From Pyropia yezoensis (Eukaryota; Rhodophyta; Bangiophyceae; Bangiales; Bangiaceae), in NCBI GenBank assembly GCA_009829735.1, contig CM020618.1, positions 19,825,346 through 19,889,345 on the forward strand: a stretch of DNA of 64,000 nucleotides. The letters are read 5' to 3'. Shown piece by piece: positions 33,030 to 44,600 of the stretch. The translations under genes and the position numbers were made by a program. The notes beneath the pieces are model-generated. The model saw only the letters and a program-made list of their open reading frames with translations. It made no database searches and had not been told where the DNA came from. Position 1 is the stretch's first letter; each line of letters begins with the position of its first letter.

Positions 33030-35837
33030 ATGGCGCAGCAGGCGCGACCCGCCAGCGTGGCGGCGTTGCCGCTCGCTGGCGCTCCCGCCACGCCCGGGCG
33101 GCCGCCCTCGTCTGCGCCATTAGCGGTGCCCGCGGCGGGGGGGGTGCCCCCAGGCGGTGGTCCCGCGGCGGCGGCGGCGGCGGCCACGGCTGCCTCTGCC
33201 GCCGCCACCGCCGCCGCCACCGCCGCGTTGCGCGCGTCGGCCGCTAACGTGGCGGCCGGTGCGGCCGCAGCGTCGCGGGCAGCGGCGGCGGCTGCGGCGA
33301 CGCCCCGGTCGTCGGCGGGACCACCGCCGCCGCCCGTGCCCGTGCGCCCCCTACCCCAACAACAACAGACGGTCATTGGGGTCGACGTGCGGGTGCCAGC
33401 GGGCGTCCTCGATGATGGCGCTGCCCTCTTTACCCGCGTGCCACTCCAGCTACACGAGCTGACGGGCGTGCGGCCAGCGCCCGCGCCGCCCCCCACTCTT
33501 GTGCAGCCGCGGTTGCCTGCGGGCGGCGGTGGCGGCACTCCGTCGACCATGTCGGTGGTGTCCATGGCCCCATCTTCGTCGGCAGCGGCGCGCCCGCCGG
33601 GTCTCTTGCACCCGCCAACCCCTGCATCGGTCGCGGCGGCGGCGGCAGCGGCGGTGGCGGCGGCGGCGGCTGCCGCGACGTCGCGGGCCGGTGGCCCGTC
33701 TCCGGCGGTCGTTTCCGCGGGTGCCACCTCCACAACAACGTCTCATACCACGGGCGGTCTTCTCGGCGTGGGCCTGCCCGGCGGCGTCGGCGGTGGCGTC
33801 CTGCCGTCGGGGTCGGCGGGTAAGGTGGCGGGCGGGGTTACCGTGCCGCCAAGGCTATCTCTCAGGAACTTTCAAAACTCTGCCACCTCCCTTGCTGCGT
33901 GCGGCCTGCCCGCGCGCCTCACCGAGGAGGCGCTTGAGTCGGTGATTGACCGCGCTAAGGGCATGTCCATCGGCACGGGGCTGCCGCCCGAAGAGGGCGC
34001 CCGCCACGTCACCGTGTGGCACAAGGTTGAGGGCCGCAAGATTGCTGGGAACGCCGCGCCGCTGCGACGCAACCTGTACCGCTACCTGGAGCGCCACCCC
34101 GAGTGTGAGGTGTATCTGGAGCAGGACAAGTTGCTGGACGCCAATGGCGGGGTGGACCCGGTGACGGGGGAGAGTCTCACCACCTTTCACGAGGAGCACG
34201 TACCGATTTGGCATACCCTCGAGGCGCGGAAGGTTACTGGCAACGCGGCACCGCTCAAGAAAAACCTGGCTGCCTATCTTGCCAAACACAAGCACTGCGA
34301 GGTGTATGATGGGCAGGACAAGGCCCTCAAGGTGGCGCAACAGCAGGCGGCAGCAGCAGCTGCTACGGCTGCGGGAGGAGCTGGGGTGCACGGCATGGGC
34401 CTTGGAATGGGGATGGGGGGATTTGGGTCAGGCGGCGCCGGCAGCGCCTCCACGCCCTCTTCTTCGTCGGCTGTGTCTGAGCTGCCGTCTGGCCTTGGGC
34501 CACCTGCCGGTGGTGGCGTCGGCGTCGTCAGTGTTGGCCGTGGCGGCGGCGGCACTAGTGGCCTTGGCGTCGACGGCATGAACGGTGGGGGAGTGGAGGA
34601 CGACGGTGTGTACGGTGCGGGGACTGTTGCGTCCCCCGCTTCCATGCTGTTGTTGTCTGGCGGTGCCGGTGGCGGCGGTGCGCCGAAAAGCGGGTCTGAT
34701 GGTGTCGGCGGCGTTGGTCGTGGCGGCGGCGGTTACCCCCCGGGGCTGAATGACGGCGGGGCCGAAGATGAAGACGATGGGGGTGTGGTAGTGGCGGGCA
34801 CCCATCCTGGGCTTGTGCCTCACTCGAGCCCCTACCCTCCGGTGCAAGTGGTGCAGGTGGACCCGTTTGGGGAGCCCACCCATCACGTGCGGTTGGGCTC
34901 TGGTGGCCCTTGCGCGGACGTCGATGGGGTCGTGTCTGGCGGTCCTGCTGGCGTGGCCACTGGGGACGAAGTTGTTGGTGTTGCTGGCGGTGGTGGCGTT
35001 CGCAGTGGCGCGGGCGACAGTGGCATGCGTCCCAACTTGTTGATAGCGCCGTCTGCGCAGTCTGAAGAGATGGCACTGGCCAACGCCAAGAACTCTGCTC
35101 CCGGCGGCTTTGGGAGTGGCGGCACTTTGCCTGGGGCTGGCTCTTCGGCAATGCCCATTTTTGTTCGCACATCTGGTCCTCCTGCGTCCGCGGCCGCTGC
35201 GGCCGCTGCGGCCGCCACTGCTGGTGGTGACCTCACCTGGTACGAGCTGAGCTCATCGTGGTCCAACATGCCTGCTTGGCGGGCTGCCGCTGCGACTGGC
35301 GCTCATGCGGCGGCAATGGGCGTTGGCGGCGGCGGCGACGGCGGTGCCGCGGCGGACAATGTTGGGGGGAACGGGGGCGGCGGCGTCGGCGGCCCGGTCG
35401 GCACTGGCGCTGGCAGCTGGGGCGCACCCCCCCACCCCAATAACAGTCGAGGGATCCCCATCCCCGGGCGTCTCGGCGTGGGCAGTGGTACCCTCCACCA
35501 CGGAGTAGGGGTGGGCGGTGGCGGGCTCCTGGGCGGCTCTGGAGGTATCATGAGCGGCAGCGGGGGCGACGGTGGCCACCTTCGGGACGACTTGATGCTG
35601 TCTGGTGCGGGCGTCGGCTCTTTTGGCGGTGGTGCCATGAGCGTGACGCTCGGAAATACCCCGGGCGAGATGGCGATGCTCCTTGGCGGCGGCCACACTC
35701 CAGTGGGCTGCTCTATTGACCTCGACCACGCTGTGGGGGGAGGGGAGGCGGGGATGGACTTCAGCCCATCCAACTTCCTCTCCCTCTACGCCAGCCCGTC
35801 GGAGCGAATGCTGACGTTGATGCAACATCCGAAGTAG
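33030..35837 (+). CDS. Ala/Gly-rich nuclear-type protein with a duplicated W/GNAAP motif, unknown function
   Basis: This is a single open frame of 935 residues; the Met at 33030 follows a pyrimidine-rich leader. Residues 1-290 and 440-900 are low-complexity Ala-, Gly-, Pro- and Val-rich sequence. The centre has an ordered block: LSLRNFQNS and LTEEALESVIDRAKGM, then two copies of one motif 64 residues apart. Copy 1 (from His326) reads VWHKVEGRKIAGNAAPLRRN, then L-x2-YL-x2-HPECEVY. Copy 2 (from His390) reads IWHTLEARKVTGNAAPLKKN, then L-x2-YL-x2-HKHCEVY. Shared residues are W-H, E-x-RK, GNAAPL, basic pair, N-L, YL, H, CEVY and QDK. I cannot assign it to a known family. The basic residues around GNAAPL suggest nucleic-acid or chromatin binding, which is inference. 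Low-complexity flanks are common in transcription regulators of this genome. It is convergent with the next gene. Confidence 0.8.
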   Translation: MAQQARPASVAALPLAGAPATPGRPPSSAPLAVPAAGGVPPGGGPAAAAAAATAASAAATAAATAALRASAANVAAGAAAASRAAAAAAATPRSSAGPPPPPVPVRPLPQQQQTVIGVDVRVPAGVLDDGAALFTRVPLQLHELTGVRPAPAPPPTLVQPRLPAGGGGGTPSTMSVVSMAPSSSAAARPPGLLHPPTPASVAAAAAAAVAAAAAAATSRAGGPSPAVVSAGATSTTTSHTTGGLLGVGLPGGVGGGVLPSGSAGKVAGGVTVPPRLSLRNFQNSATSLAACGLPARLTEEALESVIDRAKGMSIGTGLPPEEGARHVTVWHKVEGRKIAGNAAPLRRNLYRYLERHPECEVYLEQDKLLDANGGVDPVTGESLTTFHEEHVPIWHTLEARKVTGNAAPLKKNLAAYLAKHKHCEVYDGQDKALKVAQQQAAAAAATAAGGAGVHGMGLGMGMGGFGSGGAGSASTPSSSSAVSELPSGLGPPAGGGVGVVSVGRGGGGTSGLGVDGMNGGGVEDDGVYGAGTVASPASMLLLSGGAGGGGAPKSGSDGVGGVGRGGGGYPPGLNDGGAEDEDDGGVVVAGTHPGLVPHSSPYPPVQVVQVDPFGEPTHHVRLGSGGPCADVDGVVSGGPAGVATGDEVVGVAGGGGVRSGAGDSGMRPNLLIAPSAQSEEMALANAKNSAPGGFGSGGTLPGAGSSAMPIFVRTSGPPASAAAAAAAAATAGGDLTWYELSSSWSNMPAWRAAAATGAHAAAMGVGGGGDGGAAADNVGGNGGGGVGGPVGTGAGSWGAPPHPNNSRGIPIPGRLGVGSGTLHHGVGVGGGGLLGGSGGIMSGSGGDGGHLRDDLMLSGAGVGSFGGGAMSVTLGNTPGEMAMLLGGGHTPVGCSIDLDHAVGGGEAGMDFSPSNFLSLYASPSERMLTLMQHPK

Positions 35838-36392
35838 CGGGGTTCTACTGGGGGGGCGGTCAAGACGATGGGCGGGACAGCAGTAGCCCGGCGGGGGGAC
35901 GCTGCAAGGCGGGTAGGCGGTCGCCTAGGCGCGGTGGCGGCTGCGCATGTGTACTCTCGCCGCCTTTCCTCCTCTGTCACCTCGTCGTCATGGTTGCAGT
36001 GGGTGCGTTTTGTCGTATTTCGTGTCGTGTCCGTGCTGATTTTTTTTGCAGCCTGGTATTTTCTGCTGGGCTCGTGCGTAACACACAACTGTCGTGAACT
36101 GTGAACTTTTGGTTTTTTCTTCCTTTTTTCTCGCCTCCTCGGAGGGGAGGAAGGTAGCCAGCATCCGTCTGTTTGCTTCGTCGAAGCTGGTGCCCAGCCT
36201 ACCACCAGAGGGCACAGATTCACAGCTTGGGCGTGCTCTGTATGCACACAGTCGCACTGCGTTTCGTCGTTGTTCGTCCTGGGCCGGTCGTCTGACGGAC
36301 TGTGAGGCGCGCACGGCTGGAGCCTCGTCCGACGCTCGCCGTCGAGGGGATGGTGGTTGCGTTGCCGCTGCCCTCCCCTGCTTGACCATTTA
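35838..36392. other. Intergenic, shared 3' flank of two convergent genes
   Basis: It contains T-rich patches (36015-36135) in the sense direction of the upstream gene that could serve in 3'-end formation. Short frames on both strands have no recognisable content. Confidence 0.45.
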
Positions 36393-38455
36393 TTAAAGCG
36401 TCCGTACGCCCGTGCTCTGCTCCTTTCGTAGCTCCTTGACGGGCACAGACAGCAGCACTCCCCCCCCCCCTGGCGCGGCCTCAGCGGCGCCCACATCTAA
36501 CCACATCCCTAGGTCCACCCCCACTACGCGGGTCCAGCCGACGGCCGCAGCCGCAGCCCCCCCGCCCCCTTCCTCGCCGGCAAGGCACTCCCCCCCCAGC
36601 CACGCCAGGCCCTCAGGCTCTACGCCCAGCGCGGCGGCGGCGAGAGCAACCCCTCCCGCCGCCGCCACAGCCACGGCGCCGCCAGCCGCGACGGCGGGCG
36701 GCGGCGCCCACGTGACAACCACTTCGACACGCCACGGCGCAGCAGGCGACGGCGCGGCGCGCACCTCCCACGTCACCGCGCCCGTACCCCTTGGGGGGGG
36801 GCCGGGGGGGAGGGGGAAGAGCACCAGCGCCGCACCCGCGGGGAAGCGGGGGACCGCACCCGCCGCGACGCGCATGTGGGTGACGGGAGGGTAGGAACCC
36901 GGGGGGGGGGGGGGCGGAGGATGGGGGAGTGGGTGGTGGGTAGGGCTTCGTACACGTTGGGGGCAGGGTGAAGGGGGTGGCCCGCGAGCACCACGGGCGG
37001 GAGGCTGTCGAGGAGGGAGTGCGCGTGACCAGGGGAGGGCGCGTGGGCCGGGAGGTCGGCGGGACCTGCTGCCACCGCTGGCGGGATGATGGGCAGGCCC
37101 GGCGGCTGTGCCACTGATGGAGCGGCGGCCGCCGCACCGGAAGCAGCCCCGCCGGGGAAGGCCGCCGCGGCCGCAGCCGCCACCGCCGCCACCATCGCCG
37201 CGCTGGCAGCGGCGGCAGCAGCGCCGGGCGTCACGGCAGCCTCATCGCCGGCCGACGGCGACGTCGCGTCGCCCGCCAGCAATGGTGGGCCGGCCGCCCC
37301 CCCCTCGGTGCTGACGCCTCGCCCCCGCGGGCGCTTACCCCCAACCCGCAGTCCGTGCTGGGGGTAGCTGAGCGCACGGCCGAGCTGCGGATGGGGGGAC
37401 AGCACCAGCGCCGGGGGGATGCGGAGGCCCGTCACAGCGCCGCCCGGCTCGTCGGTGCGAAGGCCGACGCCCATTACCGCCGCGACGGTGGGGGCGGCGA
37501 GGACGCCACGGAGGGCGGCCACCTCGGCGGCGGTCAGGCAGCAGTCGGGGGCGCGAAAGTCGGCGGCGAGGCGGAGGCGGAAGAAGCGGAGTGAGAAGAT
37601 CCGCCGCCCGTCTTCGGTGGGGTGGCCCGCCGCGGAGGTGGCGAGGAAGGAGCGGACGTCGGGCTCACGGAGGGCTGGCGGCTGGCCTTTGAAAGAGACC
37701 TCCACGTCGCGGCGCGTCTCCAGGCGCGCCGTTTTTGGGGAGCGCAGCCCAAAGACCGCCCGTGCCCAGTACCCAATGCGCTTGGTCGCAAGCGCCGCGG
37801 CCAGACGAGACGCTGAAGGCGGGGGCGGTTGCGGCGGCGACGACCGCAGCGGGCCCCCCCCCGTCGACGAAGGGGCGGGCGCGGCGCCCCCCGTGACGAG
37901 CGGCACCAGCTGCAGGAGTGCATTGTGGATGAGCGCACGGGGGATAAAGACGGTCGCCTTGGTCTTCGCGTCGTCAAAGTCCACCGCAAACACCGCCCGC
38001 GCCAGCAGACGAAGCCGCGCCTCCACATCTGCGTCATCCGCCGGGAGAGTGTCCGCGGCACCGTTGGAGGTCCCGCCGTTAGCCGCTGGGGTGACGGGGG
38101 TGTGGGGTCCGCCACCAAAGCCGCCGCCGCTATCACCACCAGCACCGTCATCGTCGTCGTCGTCCACCGCCATAACGGTGCCAATACCACCATGCCCAGC
38201 GCTGCCCTCCGCCTCAAACCCGCCCGCCCCCGCACCCGCCGACATCAATGCACTCGCCGCCGCCGCCACGGCGGCGGCGGTCACCCCCGCGGCATGGTCG
38301 GCAGGAGTGGGGGCGACCTCCGGTTGGGGTGGTGCAGGCAGCGGCGGAGGCGGCGGCAGGGTATGCATTAAGGACATGTCGACAGTCACGGGAGGGGGGA
38401 CGGCCGCGTCGCCAAACGGGAAGGGGAGGTGGCCCGCCGGGTCAGCCACTTCCAT
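36393..38455 (-). CDS. Unrecognised protein with a conserved-looking globular centre; 3' end uncertain
   Basis: The start is taken as the Met at 38455, just after a probable splice acceptor (GGCTGCTTGCAG). The frame stays open upstream to 38737, with a GTGTACGT donor near 38605, so a short first exon is possible. Residues 1-120 are Pro/Ala/Gly-rich with an Asp run. A globular part follows: DVEARLRLLARAVFAVDFDD, then TVFIPRALIHNALLQLVPLV, RIGYWARAVFGLRS, DVEVSFKGQPP, RIFSLRFFRLRLAADF and LTAAEVAALRGVL. An Ala-rich tail leads to about 36920. There the strand has a 15-C run; the first frame ends at 36773, but another frame (36875-36393) with sensible composition begins beside the run, so either a slip in the homopolymer or splicing is likely. 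I do not recognise the family. Confidence 0.6.
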
Positions 38456-41400
38456 GGACCCCTGCAAGCAGCCCACGGAGAGCACGACCCCGCAGCGAAA
38501 GACGAATATATAAATGGGGATGTAGGAAAAGGGAAGAGGGCAGTCACAGGGGTAGAAAGTATGGGGTGCCAGAGATAAAGAGTGGAAGAGGGGGGGTATA
38601 CGTACACGGAGCGGGGTGCCGGCAAGCGACGCGCGGGCCTCCGCGACTTGGCGCAGGCTGCACGATGGGACCTGCTGCGCGGGTAGCAAGCGCGCGCGGG
38701 TTGAGTCTTCAAAGCCCTTATTTTGTTTAAAACACACTTTCAGGCTTCATCGTTAAGTAGCCTCCCAAAGACACTTTGACTGATGGTATCTACTATCATG
38801 GTCACTTCACGACCGCAATGAATTGTCAGTACTCTGATCGCGAGAGAGCACTTGTGTGCGCCAGCAGTCCGCCAGAGGGGCACCACGCCCCCCCGCGGTG
38901 GCGTCCGCTGCCGACCGACAGTCGTCGGCCCTTGCGGTGCCGCGGATCGCCCCAGCGCCTTGGCGGCCACGCGGTCACCCCCCGCCCGCGCCTGACCGAC
39001 GACCACCCCCCCCCCCCCCCCCCCCTCCCCGTGGGCGGATCACCCGCTCGCCTGGCCCGTCCCGGCGGGGAGCCGCCGCGGCCGCGCTGTGCGCCGTCGG
39101 GGGGCAATATTTTGCAATGGCTGCCCCGCGGCCGGCCTGCTGCGGCCGCCGCGGAGGTAAGGGGGGCGGGGGGGGGAGGGGTGGGGGTTGGTGGCGAGTG
39201 GGTGCGCCTGAACTCCTGCGCGTGCGCGCGCAGAGGGGGTGGAGCGAGGGAGCGAATGGAGGGGGGGGGGGGGGGGGTGGCGGGGGAGGGCAGGGGGTGC
39301 AAGGGGGGGGGGGTTGGCGAGGGCGCTCGTTGTGGGTGTGGTTTGGCGCGCCGTCGCTGTTGCGGCCTTGACGTGGCACCGCGGCCGCGGCTGGCCGTGC
39401 GTGCCACTGTCGGTATGGAGTGGGGGCGGTGGGGGGGGGCGGGGGGGGGGGCGGGGGGGGCAACTGGGAAGCCGCGCAGCCGCTCCCGTCGGCGGCCTGG
39501 CCTTGGCCTGCCTGCTCCTACCGCCATTGTCAGTCCCCGCCGGTCCGTGCCGCGGGTCGTCTTTATTCATTCGCCAACGGGGGAGGGACGGGTGGCCAGA
39601 GAGTGGAGGGAACGTCTGCTGGGACCGTCGCTGCTTCTACCGGATGGGGGTGGCTGTGGCACCCCCCCCCCTTTCCCCCCCCCCCCCCGTCCGCCTTTGC
39701 CTGGCGCCCCCGTTTTTCTCCGCCGTCGGCTTGCCGTTGGTTTGTGCGGGGGTTGGCCAGCCGGCCACCCCTTTTGGGCACCCGGGGAGCTGTCGGGGGC
39801 GGGGGGTGGGTGAGTCCACGTCACGCGCCTCTGGTGGTGGTTGGGACGCCCACGTCGGATACTCGGGTCTTGCCTCTCCTCTTTGCAGCCGCCCCCCCGC
39901 CCACTGTGAGCGACAGGCCAGCGGGGGTGTCGCCGGCGTGTGTGGGCGCTGCCGTCTCCTGCTGGGGGGGGGGGGGGGGGGGGGGGGGGGAACGGGGATG
40001 CCAAGTGCCGCGCTCTGCGCTGCTGCCGGCCGCTCGACCCGACGGAGGTACGCGGTCCCCGGCGTCGTCCCGCTTGGGAAGGAGTGGAGTGGGGGCGGCC
40101 GAGCGCCGGCAGCCGTCGGGGTGGTGGTGGCTGCCCCCCCCCGCGGGTGCCGAGTGGTGGCGGAGGAGCGGAAATATCGGCCCTTGCAGCGGCGCGACCA
40201 ACGGGGGGTCGGTGGGGATGTAACGGGGTTGGCCTCGGCACCCCTGCCTGCCTGCGGGTAGGCGGCGCGGGGCGGTTGGGGGGGGGGAGGGTGGAGGGCC
40301 CCATAGCGTGATCTCTACGCTGCTGCCTGTGGGGGACCAGAGACGGCACGCCACGCACGCCTGCGGATCATTCCCGCGCGCCGGGTCGCCGCGTGGAGCC
40401 TTTGACGCGGCTGGCCGCCACCCCCACCGTCGCGCCGTCACTGGGTGTAGGCGGAGCGGGGCCCTGGCAGGGCCGACGACGGCCGGCGGGTAGCCTGCGC
40501 TAGGCCGTGGTCCCCGAGGCTGCCGTCGCGCCGTGGCCATGAAGCCGCGGATCCCGGCCGGCTCGCTACCCGGCCGGCCGCTGGAGGGGTGGGGGGGGTG
40601 GCCGTCTTCGCGCCCTCCGACGCCGCCGCCGCCGCCGCCGCCGCCGTCGCCGCCGCAATAATCATGGGGCTCCTCGTCGGGGTGCCTGCAGGCGGCGTAA
40701 GAGGAGCCGCCCCGCCGCGCATTTCTCCAGCTGCCGCCTGGCGTGGCCACCGCGTCCCTGTCCGCCGGCCGCGGCACTACCGCAGGGGTTTGCACGTCGA
40801 GGCGGTGGAGGGGGGCTGGTGGGGGGTTGAGGGGGGTGCGGGCCCGCCGGACACCACACCTCCCCGTCGCCCTTGGGTGGTGTTGCGGGGTGGCTGCTGG
40901 GCGCGGCACGTGGGCGTGGGCAGCCAGCCTCGTTGGCGACGGGCGCCAACGAGGTGCCCTTGCAGCGTCACGCGGGCGCAGCCGCAGGCTCCCGACGGAG
41001 CCGCGGCTGGTGGCTGCGGCGGTGGGGGGGTCTGGGCGGCGCCCCTCCTCTGGGCGGTGGCAGCGGCGGGCCGCGGCGTGGCCTTGTCGTCACCAGAGCA
41101 GCATTATTCACGAGGCGAGGGCGGGAAAAGAAGCTCCCCGCCGTTGCCGGCGGCGACTACGAGGAGCGGCAGCCGCACTGACGGCGGTGGGCGCGCCCAG
41201 TCAACGGCAGCGGACCAATAGGGCCCACGAGCGGCACCATTCTGGGGAGTCCCTCACGGCGCCAGTGTATGCGCTCTTGACGAGCGGGTGCCCGGCCTTT
41301 GGCCTATCCCTTCTTTCCCTTCTTTCCTCCGCGCGCGACGGCACTCGCGGTAGCAGCGTTCATCACGGCCCCCACTCCCGATACATCATTGAGGACCCAC

Positions 41401-41626
41401 ACGCCAGGGCGAGCCCGTTGTCGGCGCTGCCTTTTCTTCTCAGCCTATGCGGGGAGAGAGAGCACGGCCACGCACCGCGAATAGGGGGGTGTCTTGACGA
41501 CGGCGTCGGCGTCGGCGGTGCGCCGGTAAGCGTGGCGCCTTGACTGGGCTGCGACAAGGCGCCGTGGCTTGACGTTGGACTGGCGGCGAGTGTGAGGGGC
41601 CACGGCACGCCTCGCTGGTTCGCAAC
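38456..41626. other. Divergent intergenic region with long G and C runs
   Basis: This separates two divergently read genes. 38460-38740 may hold a first exon of the minus-strand gene. 39000-40330 has many homopolymers, including 27 G at 39964-39990 and runs of 15-20 near 39010, 39260 and 39440, and (CCG)n near 40620-40650. All frames are Gly/Arg/Pro composition artefacts on both strands. 41240-41626 is probably the leader of the zinc-finger gene. Confidence 0.55.
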
Positions 41627-44600
41627 ATGGACGGCCTGCAGCGCATCAAGGGGGAGGCGGTTCTAGCGACGGATGCGGCGGATGAATGCATGCGCGATGG
41701 CATGCGGCTGGCTGGTGAGGTGGGACCCTGGGGTGCATCGAACGAACGTGGCGACGGCCGCGTTGAGGAGGATGGGCGTGGAGACAGTCACCATGCTGGC
41801 CGTGGGAGTGACTCGGAGCATACGCTGAGCGGACACACATCCCCTCCCTGTCGGCCGATGCGGTTGCTGCTGGACTCTGACAGCGGTACTGTTAGCGTGC
41901 GGCGAGGTGATGAGCTCGGCAGCCGCTGTGGCCTCTTGGACTACGGCAGTGAAACGAACAGTGGCAGCTGCAGCGGCAGGAGGAGCCGTGGAAGCGGCAG
42001 TGGCAGCAGGGTGGGCGGCGGGGATGGAGGGAGTGCTGCTGAGGGCACTGGCAGTGGCGGTAGTGGCGGCACTGGCGGTGGTCGCACCAGCTCCGGCGTC
42101 TTGTGTAGCCTCTCCCCTTTGGCGCTCCCGCCGCCACCGCCGCTATTGCCGTATGGAGACTCACGCGCGCTGTGTGACAGTGCGGCGCGGCTGGGCGGGG
42201 ACACCAGCAGCCTGCGGGACCTACTTCAATCGCCTCCCCGGCCCCTATCCACGATGGGCATTGGATCACCATTAGGCCTTGACATGGACGTCCCTGGTGG
42301 GATGAGCAGCCTTGGCGAGATGGGGGGCACACTTGGCGGGGTGGGCGGCCTAGCTCCCTTGGGTCAGCTTGCAAGTATGGGCGGCATGAGCAGCATGGGC
42401 GGCATAGGTGGTATGGGCGGCATGAGTGGCATAGGCGGCATGGGCGGTCTCGGGGGCCTGAACGGCATGGGTGGCCTCGGCCTTGCCGATCTGGGCGGCA
42501 TGGGTGGTCTCGGAGGCATGGGCGCGAGCATGGGCATGGCGTTGGGCCTCTCAGCTGAGATGGGGCTGCCCAGGGGGTTCTCTTTTGCTGTTGCTAATCC
42601 ACCAAGAGGAGGGGCGGCGAGCGACCAGGCAGCCGGCGACACGGATGCCGCGATGGGCCTAGGCGCCCTGTCAGTCGACACCGCCATGGGCATGGACGTG
42701 ATGGACGACAGGCCGCCTGTGGCAAACGTCCAGGGCCCCAGGGCAGTGGCAGTCGCCGGCGTGAACCCGCACGCGGTCGCCCCAGCAGTCAACAAGACTC
42801 CATCGGGTGGCGGCGCGCTGGCTGTTGGGACCGAGGGTGCAATTGGCCGTGGTGCCAGGCGCGGTAACCTGGACAATCTTGTCGTTGGTGCCACCACCGC
42901 TGGCGTCGCGGCTGGTGGATGCGCGTCGGCCCAGGTGACCCAAACGCGGCCCAAGGGGGCCAACCCCCGGCAGCGACGTGACGCGACAAGAGCCAAGGCT
43001 TCGTCCCCGACTCGCCGTGCCGACAGTCGCCTGAGCCAAGGCGAAAGCCGCAAGCTGCCGCCGCCGAAAGCTGAGTATCGGTGCACTTTCGAGGGTTGCT
43101 CAAAAACGTTTGCTCGACGCTACAACCGGGTAGTGCATTCGCGCAAGTAAGTTTGAGGGGGGGACGAGCAGGCGTGGATGGGCTCTTCGTTGGCGTCTTG
43201 GTGCTGGGTGCTTGAGACAAGCGTTCGATTGATCACTCGGCAGAAGGCAGACGGAGTGAGGCACTTTTTGCCCTGTTCCGTCGTGCGCTCGACGTTCATT
43301 ACCGTCATCCGCGAGCTCACACTAACTGCCCTCTCCTTGTTCTGATGGGGTTTCGTGCCATGACTTGATACCACTCTCGCCCTCTTTGACACTGGAGTAC
43401 ACCTCAGGCACACTGGCGAAACGCCTTATCAGTGCCCGCACATGTCGTGCAGCTTGCGCTTCAAGTGGCGGAGCAGTCTGGCCCACCACGCTCGTTCTGT
43501 ACATGGCAGCTTCACCCCCGCCTCTTCTCCAAGCTCTGTCACTATTTCGGCGGGCGGCGGTAGCGGTGTGCCGTCGCCTCGCCTCGTTGCGCCTCTGGGC
43601 GATGCGGGAGCCTCCGCCGTGCAGGCGGTGGTCACCCGTCCGGTCGCGCTTGCTGGCTCAGCTGCCGCCACGGGTGCAGTCGCGGCCAGCGACTTCGGTG
43701 CCGCTGCGCCATTAGCCGCGCCAGGGGAGGGTGTTCTATCCCCTGCAGACATCGCTCTGTGCACCAGGGCTGCCGACAGGGACGCGACTGTTCGGGGCGC
43801 GTTGGCACGGGCGTCATCTGCAGTGGCGCCGTTGCTGCTGGCGTCCCCGTCGCCCCTGCCCCCTCCACCGCCTCCAAAGAGGACGGAGTCCAAAGGGCGT
43901 CGACAGTCGGCAGCCAAGCAGCCCTCGCGGGACGAAGTGGGTACCAAGGCTGCAGGTCAGCCGGCTGAAAATTCCATGGTCGCCACTTCCGCCGCCGGCA
44001 GGCCTGGGACCACTTGCGGTGCGGCCGCGGCGCCTCCCTCGTCTCCACCACCCCTGCCTCCTCCGCGGCCACTCGGCGGCGGCACCTCCAAGATTGTGCG
44101 TGTCGGCTCTGGTGTCAGCGCCAAGTCGCTCACTGCTGCGGGTGTGGCTGCCACGGCTGCGGCTACTGCCAACGTGGGGGCTGTCGGTGGCAGCCGAGGC
44201 GGCGTGGCGCACCGTGGCGGCCCTGCGGGGCGTCTGCCCGGAGGCGGCCGGGCGACCAAAGCGGCGAGACGGCCCAGGGCGGGGACCGCGGCGGGGACCA
44301 AGGCCGCGCGCGCCGCCCTGGCCGCCAAATTGGCCACCGCGACCAATGGCGGGAGCAGCGGCCGTCTAGCTTGCACGTCTCTGCCGCCGACGCCGCCGCG
44401 GCCGCCTGGGTTTGTGTCACCACTTGCTCCACCACCCCGTCGGTCGTCGTCAGAGGCGGCTCGTGCGCGCGCAGCGCGCGGTGGGGGCGCTGGTCGGGGT
44501 GGTGGCGGTGGCGGCGGCGGCGGCGGCTGCGGTAGCGGTGGAGGCGTTGCCGCTGGCGCCGTTGACAGCGGCGGTGGTGTCGGGAGGATTGGCGGCGGGG

